Assembly (NCBI RefSeq): GCF_900964775.1
Contig: NC_041818.1
Coordinates: forward strand, 16,329,332-16,393,331
Source of the DNA: Scleropages formosus
Taxonomy: Eukaryota > Chordata > Actinopteri > Osteoglossiformes > Osteoglossidae
Direction: 5' to 3'
Length of the DNA stretch: 64,000 bases
In this document: positions 49,418 to 60,300 of the stretch, in pieces
Layout: each line of letters opens with the position of its first letter
Position numbering within the stretch: the first letter of the stretch is position 1
Made by a program: the position numbers and the translations under genes
Notes under the pieces: model-generated
What the model saw: only the letters and a program-made list of their open reading frames with translations
What the model was told of the DNA's origin: nothing
Databases searched by the model: none

Positions 49418-50995
49418 ATGGAGACTCTGATCAAGGTGTTTGTGCTGCTTTGCTGCTTTTCCGGGGCTCTTCTGCCCATCGTGTCCGGTCTCTTTCCGCA
49501 CGCTTCGCCGGCAGAAGCCGCCGCCGCCACCGCCGTCCCGGACGAGCCCCTCGTCGATTCCGTCATGCCCTACTATGGCAGCAGACTGTCCCTCAAGCTG
49601 AAGGCGCTATCAGAGCAGTCCGTCGGAAGGGAAGCCCGCCCAAGACTGAGACCCGAGTCCAGATACGTGCGGTATATGAAACGACTGTACAAGATCTCCC
49701 TGAAACAAGGGAGAAGGCCCGACAGGAGCGCCAGCCATGTGTACAACACCGTGAGGTTGATCGCTCCCAGGGATGAGTGTCTGGAGCGAAGTGAAGGTAT
49801 CCACACTCGCCTTGAAAACACTTCTGACACTTAGCCTAGACTTTTTTTTAAATTTAAAAAAAAAAAAAAAAAAAAATGTTCAGATCTCTTTTGTTGCATG
49901 GTGTGCTCTGTTATTGGTAAGTTTGAGCAAAGTATTTGGTAAAACGGTAAACAAATGAAAATAATGATCGTTTGGCTTTGTCCTGTTTCCTTTTCTAATA
50001 AAGAACCCAGAGGAAGGAGTTGGTAGTTCTAGAATATTCTTTATATATGGTCTCCCACAGAGTCTTCTATGCAAGATCTTTCCTACAGCCTAGACCGGGT
50101 AAGGGCTCAGGAACAGCTGCTGAAGTCCATCCTGCTCTACTCGCTCGACAAAGACCAGGCCACATCCTTTGCATCTCTCTGCAACTTGGATGTAAAGGAA
50201 CAAGAACATGCAGGCCAGAAGCTTTGCTCCACAATGCACCATTCTGTCAGCTTCCGTGTCCGAAGTGAAAAAAGAAGTCGCCGGATATGGGTAGAGATTG
50301 ATGTTACTACTTTCCTTCACCCTATCATCAGGTCTCAAAAGAAAGAAATCCACCTGCTGATCAATCTGACCTGTGCTGAAAATGGGGAAGAAGTTGGTGG
50401 AAGCCAGGAGCGCAGAGTGCCTATGGAACTCTTCCTCAGGTCACCGTCTCTCCTCTTGTATCTTAATGACACCAGTGAGGTGGCATATCAAAGGTGGCCA
50501 TCTTCAGCAAGATCAGAAAGCTTAAGGCCAAGCCTGGTTATGAATAACTTCCTGAGCCTCTTAAAGTCAAAGCAGAAAGGACCTATGCATGGAAGACGGC
50601 GACCATCTAAAAGAGATGCGGCCGTGACAAGTCCGGTGGCCAACCCAACAGCCCACTCACCAAGGTATGACTTTCCAACTGACGATTGTGAACTGTATGA
50701 TTTTAGAGTTAGCTTCAGCCAGCTCAAACTGGATCACTGGATAATAGCCCCCCAAAAATATAACCCTCGTTACTGCAAAGGCATTTGTCCAAGGGCTATG
50801 CAGTCCATCTATGGTTCTCCCGTGCACACAATAGTGCAGAACATCATTTATGAGCAGCTTGACTCCTCAGTGCCTAGGCCTTCATGTGTGCCATCTGAGT
50901 ACAAGCCCTTGAGTGTTTTAATCATTGAAAGTGATGGTTCCATTGCCTACAAAGAATACGAGGAAATGATTGCGACAAAGTGCACATGTCGCTAA
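49418..50995 (+). CDS. gdf9: Growth differentiation factor 9, two exons
   Basis: Exon 1 is 49418-49796 (ends GAA G), exon 2 is 50061-50995; together 437 aa. The start METLIKVFVLLCCFSGALLP gives a clear signal peptide; an upstream in-frame ATG at 49307 would bury it. The propeptide carries VYNTVRLIAP and SPSLLLYLNDTSEVAYQ. A furin-type site RRPSKR ends near residue 311. The mature TGF-beta domain has CELYDFRVSFSQLKLDHWI, YNPRYCKGICPRAM, YGSPVHTIVQNIIYEQLDSS and the end EMIATKCTCR. It has six cysteines: the one that normally links two subunits is replaced by Ser in PRPSCVP, which is typical of GDF9 and BMP15. GDF9 is an oocyte-secreted factor acting on follicle cells. The two-exon structure is typical. 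Confidence 0.96.
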
Positions 50996-51780
50996 ACCTT
51001 ACTACTGAAGTTTTACCGGAATAAAACAACTTTGTTACCATGAAGTAGTTGGATTTTTGCATCTTCTCATTCTTGGACTGTTGCTTGTACATGTACTGTA
51101 CTAAATTGCTTAAAATGACCATAAAGCTTTGGGGAGAGAGAGAAAAAATATCACGAGAACTTGGGAGTTTGATTTCTCTAGACAACTTTGGTTAAATTAA
51201 GGAAATGTGGAAGTGCTGATCTGCTTTTCTTTTGTTATGTCATTTCTGTCTATTGTTACAAAGTGTTGGGTGCATAAATGGATTTTTTTCTTCCCCCCCT
51301 ATTAATTATTATGAATATCTAATTTTTTTCTTTTGTGTGAATTTATTTTGGGTGTTACTTTTGTTTCTACTTACCTGCTCTAACAGAACTGACCATTTTA
51401 AGCAAACCTGTTCTGGGCAACATAAGGAAATTGTAGTCCCAAGCTCTTAGCCAAAAATTTTACTGTGAATTTTATACCTGGTGACTACAGATAGTTGTCT
51501 CATGGACAATTATCCCATTCATGTCCAAATAGTTGTCTTTTAATTTGGACAACTAGATGTTCCGGCCATATTTATTATCAGCCATGAACTTGTGATATGC
51601 TTACTGTAATGTAGATTGATTAGGCTAAATGCATGTAAAAGCAAGGTATTTATGCACTGTCTATATAAGTAAATGTATGGATTCTTAACACCTGCCTTGA
51701 CTGCTTCTGATGTGATACTAGCAATAGAATATTTTGTAATGTTCGTAAGAGTATAATAAAGCAAGCGCATTTCCAACTGA
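50996..51780 (+). other. gdf9 3'UTR
   Basis: AT-rich noncoding sequence after the stop. AATAAA signals lie near 51019 (very close to the stop) and at 51755-51760. The second is followed by GT-rich sequence and is the more likely end. A long T-tract (51825-51865) lies just beyond. Confidence 0.5.
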
Positions 51781-51820
51781 CATTTGTCTTTGAACTTTTC
51801 TGGAAAGTGTAACTGGAAGA

Positions 51821-51870
<50 letters not shown>

Positions 51871-52264
51871 CTCGGAGGATATGATAAATGACACGTCCTT
51901 TGCATGGTTAGGCCTCTTCGCCCTCACGATCCAGCTTATGATACGAAGTAGCATTTCTGCAAGATACAATTTATTTTCAACTTGTACATTTTTCCAAGCG
52001 TATACTTTGATTTCTAATCATGTGAATCCCTTCTAAATTAGCTTCTTCTTGCTAAGCGTTTGCCACATAAACTATATATATATATCTGTATGAGGAGAAT
52101 CTTTATAAAGTAAAGAGGGGCCAAAACAATCGTTGATACTTGACGCTATGAAAAGCAATGAAACGTACTTCCTCCCTAAAATCGTCAGAATTTCACCCTT
52201 CTGTGCAGACTTGGTAGTCCAGCTATTAATTCGATTTAAAACAGAAAAAGAGCCTCGTACACAG

Positions 52265-52658
52265 GTAATTACGGTACATCCCATCAAGAGGTAAGGTTGA
52301 ACGTTAAGGTCTGTATATGGAAGTAATTACGGCAGCTTTCACTCTGAAATCAGCAGGAACCGTAGATATGAGTAATTACGGTAGACTTCACACAGACGCA
52401 GGAAAAGGGTCCGTGTACACTGTGTCATTACAGCGCATTTCAAATGTACATTTATCGGTGGGAGATATATTCCAGTAAATACAGCGAACTTTGGTCGTTG
52501 TCTTTAATAAAGGCCCAGTTATCGAGTGGCTAGTCGTCGTCGACTGTTTCGTCAACTTCCCAAAGCATTAGTCTTTTCGAGAGAATCCTGTATGCGCACT
52601 ACGATACCCTCTCTCGTTTTGCTCGAAACGCGGTCTGAATATACTAGTAATTACGGTA
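52265..52658. repeat. Spaced array of GTAATTACGGTA motifs upstream of uqcrq
   Basis: Copies begin at 52265, 52323, 52372, 52424 (GTCATTACAGCG), 52475 (GTAAATACAGCG) and 52647. Spacing between the first five is 58, 49, 52 and 51 bases. Sequence between the motifs is only weakly alike, so this is either an old degenerate tandem repeat or a set of conserved binding sites. Confidence 0.55.
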
Positions 52659-52740
52659 ATCGTCACCCGGAAGTTTAAGACGGGGGTCAACTTAGCGTAA
52701 TCAGCGCCATTACAGGACCTTGCTTGGAGTGAAAGGTGAG
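52640..52740 (+). promoter_or_regulatory. uqcrq promoter with ETS site and likely noncoding first exon
   Basis: CCGGAAG (52667-52673) is an ETS/GABP-type site, common in promoters of respiratory-chain genes. A GAAAG/GTGAGG donor follows near 52734 and pairs well with the acceptor at 53340 just before the coding exon. One copy of the GTAATTACGGTA motif (52647-52658) lies right next to the ETS site. Confidence 0.4.
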
Positions 52741-53362
52741 GTTACAGTGGTTCGGTTAATAAACGTTTATTGAAAGGTATTGTGTATTTCTTGGATGTTT
52801 AAAGCTTATTATCCATCCGTCCAGTATCGAGTTGCGTCGGTAAAATAAGCTTGCTGAGGTTGATATATTCACCTGTCGCGTTTGCTGACCATCCCCACCA
52901 CCAGCAGCTGGATGTGAAAGTCAAACTGAGTCGCAAGGTCTTTCCAGTGCCCTTTTCTTTAAGTCCACTTAGTAAAATCCTCTTCGATTCAGTTTGTTCC
53001 TTGTTACTGAATGCATGCGGTTTATTTTCTCTCTGGTGGTGGGTCTTAATTTCATTCATTTCCTAGTAACTGAAACATGCTTTAGTACTGGTAACTGGAT
53101 CATTTATATTAATAACTATCAGTATCAGTGGCTAGTTTCGAAGAACCGTGTGTGAGCATCCCCGTCAGTCACCGGCGTGTTCACCTTCTTAGTTAGACTT
53201 AGTCCTTAACTTTTGTAAAGGAAACAGATATTATTGGTGTCCGCCGTGGTTTGTGTGTCACTCAGGTTCAGTCGTCATCTGCCTGGTTGTGTGTTGCTCG
53301 GTGAGTGTATGACCCTCTCTTCCCTACGCTACGTCCTCAGACACACACACACTACTGGCAGA

Positions 53363-54351
53363 ATGGGCCGCCACTTTGGAGACCTGGCCAGGGTGCGGCA
53401 CATCATCACCTACAGCCTGTCCCCTTTCGAGCAGAGGGCCTTCGCCAACTACTTCTCCAAGGGAATCCCCAACGTGTGGAGACGATTCCGATCCAACGTG
53501 TTCAAAGTCGCGCCGCGTAAGTACAGCCCTGTCCTGTTCGCAGGCAACAGCTGCGTGCGCTCCCGGAACTTCTTGCAACACAACACTTAGTTTGGTCTTT
53601 ACTAACTACTCATTTTGGATGTGGTCCTGTTTGGGTCATCATGTGTTTGCCATAAACAATATGTGGGGAATGCAGTGCAGAGTAATGGCAAACTGCCAAA
53701 TTACATTAATTTATTTAGCAGATACTTTTTCTCTAAATTGACTTCCATTGAACTCTTATGTAGTGTTATCAGCCCACACACCTTATTCACCGCGGTGACT
53801 TACACTGCTAGATACACTACTTACGCTGGGTCACTCATCCATACATCAGTGGAACACACTCTCTCTGTCACTCACACACTATGGGTGAGCCTGAACAGCA
53901 TGTCTTTGGACTATGGAAGGAAACAAGAGCACCCAGAGGAAACCCCCACAGACTGAGCGGGAATCGAACCCCCGTCCTCTTGCACCACCTAGGCACTGTG
54001 AGACAGCAGTGCTACTCACTGTGCCACCAAATATTCTTTGACAGATGGGGAACAATGAGTAGTCACTGATCAGAAAAGGTTCTGGGGGACAATAACTAGC
54101 ACATTTTTAGTATCCCTACCAAAAGTTACTGCATATTGTTGCACCGATTTTATGAAATGGGGAAAGCCTAAGCTCGCCTTCACCGGGTCTTATCTCACCA
54201 GTTAAGTGATTTCAAAGTAAGATGCAAGACTGACATCTGCCTTCTGTTTTTTATAGCAATGGTGGCAGCGTACTTAACCTACACCTGGGGCAATCATGTC
54301 CATGAACAAAGCAAACGGAAGGACCCCACACAGTTTGAGAAGGATGAGTGA
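53363..54351 (+). CDS. uqcrq: Ubiquinol-cytochrome c reductase subunit VII (QP-C), complex III
   Basis: Exon 1 coding part 53363-53516 and exon 2 54257-54351 give 82 aa, the same length as human UQCRQ. The protein starts [20 protein letters not shown], then [21 protein letters not shown], a single membrane segment around [12 protein letters not shown], and a charged end QFEKDE. It is a small nuclear-encoded subunit of the mitochondrial cytochrome bc1 complex near the quinone site. A polypyrimidine acceptor ends at 53340, so the coding exon probably begins at 53341, preceded by a noncoding exon ending near 52734. A B-family SINE sits in the intron. AATAAA at 54407-54412 should end the mRNA. 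Confidence 0.95.
53703..54028 (-). repeat. tRNA-headed SINE, family B, in the uqcrq intron
   Basis: Reverse copy from TTTATTTAGCAGATACTTTT to GCTACTCACTGTGCCACC; same block order as the copy at 48184. Confidence 0.75.
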
Positions 54352-54639
54352 AGTCTGGCACCACCTCTTCTTTTTTCCACTTATCAGATGTCACCTCATT
54401 TTCACCAATAAAGGAAATCAGCTTATTGTTGTTTATGTTTAGGTACAGATGTGTGGCTAAATTTATGGGAAATGGATTTTTGTCCAGTGTGTTGATGCAT
54501 TCACTGTACAAGAAAAATCCATCAAGGCTTATACATGTAAACAGCACTACACTTTGATGTGTTTAGTGACCTGTACATAAAGGTGTCAAAGGATGAGACA
54601 GAGGCAGTTGTTAAACAAAAATGAATTTTACTGTACAAA

Positions 54640-56749
54640 ATGTCAGATTTACCAAACATTTTTGTGCCATTTTATTAAAATACAGTGTGAAACAGTTACT
54701 GTATATATTCTTAATACAATACAAAAAATATACAGGACAGACTGAAGTTAATTCACTTCACAAGAATGTCTTACACTTAAAGACATGAGTATGAACTCGA
54801 GTACCTTAGATTATTCATATTGCATTCATAATGTGATACCTTTTAAAATAGTCCAGTTGTAGCTCTGTATTGAATAAGACTCTTAAACACAAAGATAACA
54901 TTATAAACAACCATTAATCATACAAACCCCCATTTGGTAGTGTTTATGTCCCAATAAATTTTGAACATGAAACCGTGAACGGGGGTGTTACAGAAACATG
55001 GCTGACTATTTACATCCTGTTTTCCAGCCTTGTCCTAATTACCAATCATGGTTTTACCACTAATACCATATGGTCACATTAACATTGCTGCTGATAAACA
55101 GCAATAACAAAGTGGATAACTGCAGTCAAGTATGTGTCATACAGCTTCCAAAAGTCTCACATAGATATGACAAATCATGTTATATCAATTTATATACAAG
55201 TTAGCTATTTAGTAATGAACCAAAGATTATCGTAACACACTGATTTATACATATATACTGCATAAAAATGCAAATATTGCTTTTGTGGGATATCCGAAAA
55301 TGTTTATATTAAGTCCAAATGTCTTATAAAAGGTGATAATACTGGATTATGCAGCCCTGAATAGAAGGCAACTTAAAAAGCAATAACTCAACAACCCATA
55401 ATCTACAGTATGAAAAGAGGTTGTCAAACTGTTTTTACAAATACAAGTTAACAGAACTTGTATGTTATACCCATTTTAAAAGCAGAGTGAATCCTCCAAG
55501 CTGGGCAGCAGCAGTTTGGTCAGTGCTACCACAGACTGTCTGAAATGGATGGAAAAGTCCCAAATCACGTACAGTGTATAATCCCCTGCAAAGGTCTGTC
55601 CTCAGCTGGCGTGAAATGTACTACAAGCATGAGTGTTTTGATGCAAATCGCAAAAGAAACTGCATAGATTGTTGTCTACAAAATGCAGCAGGAGACTGAA
55701 GAGTTTGCACAAAAGTCCAAGGAACTAGTGACTGAAGTTACTGTGCAAAATATGGCAAATGTCCAATATCCCCAGCATCTCCCCCAAAATACCACTTGAA
55801 AACATTACAATGTTCTCTATCATCTACTGTGTCCACATCATTAAAAGTATACATAATCCCTATTCTTGTACATTTTTAAAGTTAAAGAATAACATTGTAC
55901 AAAAGAACAAGCAACGCAAATGGCTTTAATATAAAATAAGTTTTAAGTTATGTTTACCTGCAATATAAACATAAAATTTATGTGCATTCAAATTTCATTT
56001 GATGGCCTTATTCTATGTAGTTGCTCATCTACGGAACAAATTCTGAAGTGTCTATTGAGAACCTAAGACACAAACATTGAAACAAATTAACACTATAAAC
56101 ATACATTTACATATTGTTTTACATAAACCCTGTTTTCACGCCCTAAATTTCATATTAAACAACTTTTTAAAAAAAAAAAATGTATAAAATCTATGGCTAA
56201 CAAGCATGTTTCATGTGTACCTTATCCTAAATAAGACATTACCACATTAACAATGCAAGTGCATATACTTCCCTGTTATGTATTTTAATGGCAAGATTGC
56301 CAGGACTGCTTTTATTTACCAGTCTATAAAAAACAGGTGCTGAATTACTATTCCAGAGTTGAGGAATACTGCAAGAAATCTCAATGCTCCATTCAAGTGT
56401 GAACAGTCATAGGTAAAACCTTTTTTCTTCAAAACCCATTTCTACACACATCACAGCCCTAAAACTACCACACAGCTTATGATGTTCAGGACAAGTAGCG
56501 ATTTACACAAATAAATACCCAACCACAATTTCCCAACTTCAGAATCACGTATAATTGTAACACTGCTGAGGATATGGGACGTGTAAGATATACATCAACT
56601 CTCCCTGGACTCAGACACTTGTCGACGGTCCCCACATAGGATAAGCTACACCTTCCAGGAGGAATTTCTGCACACAGTGTGAAGTGTTTGCCCCTTTGTT
56701 CTGGCCTGTGGTGTTCTCAACAGTCCAGCTTTTTGTTTTTAAAAAAAAA

Positions 56750-56783
<34 letters not shown>

Positions 56784-57327
56784 TTGGCTATGCTCAGCTT
56801 TCATTCCAAGCATGATTTAAAAGCAAACAATGTACGAATACAAAAACAGTATGTGTGCTTCAACAAGTGGGCCAAGTAGGTAACCTGTATGTAAAATACA
56901 AGGCACAAAAACATGTGAAAGGAGAAACAAATCTGCGACAAAAGCACCTTTGGTAAGGAGGAGGTACTTTGGTTAAAACAGCAATACAAAGCATCTGTAG
57001 AAGTCTATTTAGATTTTAAAAAAAAAAAGAAAAAAATGTCTTTTGTTAAAGGAACATTTCTGAAGTAGCTGGCCTCTGGCCAATCAGAAAGATGGCTTTT
57101 TTCTCTACAGTTTAACAACCTGGCAAAAGAGGCTGCAGATAAAAACGCTGCAAGTTAGTGTGTGTGTGTTTGTGTATTTTACTATAATATTCCTCCGGTT
57201 CATGATATCAAAGGGCCCTATACTCATTGTATATGATTATTATCTCTTTTTTGGCAAAGTGACAGGAATATACACAGTGCTGTAGATAGAAACGATGCAG
57301 AGATCCCAAAGTGGACTCTTGTGGCCT
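54640..57327 (-). other. Probable aff4 3'UTR
   Basis: AT-rich sequence without coding signal, following the aff4 stop. An AATAAA on the - strand at 54676-54671 could end the mRNA near 54650, only about 220 bases from the expected end of uqcrq. An (AAT)n run lies at 56750-56780. LEAP2, which sits in this gap in human, was not found. Confidence 0.5.
56750..56780 (+). repeat. (AAT)n microsatellite
   Basis: About ten AAT units within the probable aff4 3'UTR. Confidence 0.85.
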
Positions 57328-60300
57328 CTACGGTAAGAGCTTGCCGTCCTGCCGCAGCCAGTGCAGACCTTGGCGTGTGTAGCGCACCAGGTCCGTCATG
57401 CTGCTGGTGTTGAAGATCAGAGGGCCCATGACCTTGTCCAGCTCAGCAAAGAAATCTGCAAATAGAAAGCTGTAGTTGGCAAAAATCTAACAAGCCATTC
57501 GGCATGAACTCTGTTCTTGGGCCTCGAGTCCTGCTGCATCAGTGTTGTCATTAATAATAATATATACCACCATATCACCATACCTTACATACTTGAGAAC
57601 GGGAATGAGAATTCTACTGGCCTTGTCTGCTGTTCAGGGAAAACTCTCTTACTCGTTGCAAATGTGTTAAGTATATGGCTATTTCCCATACTTAATACAT
57701 AAGCTATTTTAAACCAATTAAATTTTAGCATGCCAGCTTTTATATTAGTGACAATTCATTTCAATGTCTTGTTTTACTGGACATTTACATTAACTCATGA
57801 GCTACAGTGTCTGGTGTGGTGTACACTGACACGGAGACCACTGCAGAACAGCAGTTTTTACAATGGTCTGCAATAAGCACGGGTGGGGAACCGAAGGAAC
57901 ACTTTCATGAATGTAGGAGGGCCCTCTGTACCTTTCTGCTCTTTGGCCAGCTGCTCTGCTTGATCCCACACCTCGGTGGCGTACAAGAAGTTGGAGGTGA
58001 CCTGCACGTAGCTGGCGGCCATCTGGTGGATGCGCTGGGGGATGGTGACTGAGGAACTGCTGCTGGTACTCGAGGCCCCGGAGGAATAGCTGCCCGTGCT
58101 GCCGGGGGAGAGCTTGGGCGACACAGGGGAGGGCATGCCAGCCGCTTTGCTGAAGGTGGAGAGGAGGAGGCACACATTTTTAACATGAGCAGTGGGCGGG
58201 CCTCCAAAAGCAAGATGGCTTCTTTCATGAAAGGAGAAATGTATATAGCAAAGGTGAACTAAAATGTTGAAATATGAAACCGCAGGTATTCTCTATTAGT
58301 ACGATCTGAGAACAAACAAAACTCACCTTCCCATTCCAGGTGAAGGAGCTTGACTATTACTTAAAGAATTCTGAAAAACAAAATGTACCACTGATTAGAC
58401 GTTTGTTAGATCTAGCCTGCAAGTGTGAGAAGAATCTCAGAAGACATTTCCTTGGCATGATTTGTAAAAGAAAAAATAAATCACCTTTAGGTGTTCAGTC
58501 AGAGTCTTTGAGTACTTCAGCGCGCTTTCTTTCCTAAGCTTGAAAAGCCGAAGATAGAGGAGGGCCTGACACCGCAGGCTAGCATAAAAGAGAGTTCAGA
58601 TTTTACTCCATCTGTACATATGCTGCAGAATTTACTTACTTGACAGTGTTACACTATACACTTCTACACAGCTGGACATTCTACTGGAGCAACTCAAGAA
58701 AAGTTTATGGTCTTAATGCTGGAACAGCAGAGGAGCTCTTGTGAGCTTTTGGCAGTCATATTAGTCTTGTACACAGTTTCCGAACCACTGCTCTAGAAGG
58801 CACCCGGAATTCAGTGCACACATGTAATTTAAAATGAGTCAAGAGCAGCACCTACCAAAGGACTGCTAGCCTTTTGTCTGCTGATGTTGCATCAGGAGCC
58901 ATGTAGCTCTTCAATTTCATTGTGTACCTGAAACCAAAAAAGTAGAGGCATCACATTCGATTCCCTCTGAAAATCACCTGACTTGTCAATCCTTGCATGT
59001 ACTTTCCACACAAACAAATTAATACAGCCATGTACCAGCTCTTTTTCTAAATAACATTTTCAAAGGAGATTAAAATAAGAAGTACGAAGGACAAGGGGCC
59101 TCCAGAGTTGTCATTCCTTGTTTGCAACAAATGGGTGAATGGATGAATGAATGAACGAACGAATGAATGTTGAGTGGCAAAAGGTATGCAGCCTCCTTAC
59201 TTGATGAGTTCCACAGTCTCGGCATACATTGGGAAGGGGGATTTAGCCTCCTGAGCGCTCCTTTCCAGGGCATTGCCGCACTCAATGAATGAAACTACAG
59301 CGTCCAGGTAGTACACCGCCTTCTCAAACCTGTCCATCTGTACGCAGATAAAAAGGCATGTGATGCTTATGTAAATCCAGCAATGTCTGTAGCCACACTT
59401 CACCATCTGTTTTCTCAATACTTTTTTTAACAGGGTAAAAAGTACAGCCATGGTCCCTCCCCCTAAATGTTCAACGAAAATCAGATAACACTATGTCCAT
59501 GGTCTCAAAGAGTATTACATAAAAGCCTTATGCAACAATAACAACCATAACATTTAAGATGGGATGAAGAATATGTTCACAAAGAAGGCTTGTTTTTATC
59601 ATGAAGGTCAAATAAGTACAAAGTAGGAATGCAGAGTAGAGGGAGGGGTTTTTAGGGTTAAAGAAACTGCATTCTTTTCAGAACATTCCATGTATTTTTA
59701 AAATTTGTTCTGCACTTGTTTCAGTGGCATTACTGCAGATTTAGACCAGAGCTGTGTGCTTGCCAGAAAGAACTGGGAACATGTCATACCAGTGCATCCG
59801 CATTGTGTTTAAGCTTCTTGGCCTCCTGCAAGTAGTGATCGGCAGAATGCATCCTGAAACACAGTTTGTGTTCACAGAATGCTTGAGTGTGGGCTTGCAG
59901 GATAATGTTTATACAAACCACAAGACAATTTATCACTTAAATGATCAGCAAAACAACTGCATTACCATTACCAGGACAAACATCAGAAGGGGACAACCAA
60001 TCTCACACACTCACACAGGGCTTGAAAAACCTGGATTTTGAGCTAGCTTTTTTTTCCTTTTTTTCCCCAAACAGTATAAACTGAATGGATGCTCAAGTAG
60101 TATGAAATATTAAGCAGGAAGAGGAGTGTTTACCTGTCCTCAAATGTTAGTTTCGATCTTCGAGACTTTGAACCTTCTGAATGTGAGACAACCGGTTGGT
60201 TATCAGAAACTTTCAGTGTCTTTTCCTGTGAACGATACAATTCAAAGGGAAATTCTGGTCAGAACCTTTGATTACACATGCATTTGAAACAACATTTCTG

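Noticed and set aside
54430-57327. LEAP2 gene expected from human order
   Set aside because: No cysteine-rich mature peptide or signal-peptide exon seen on either strand.
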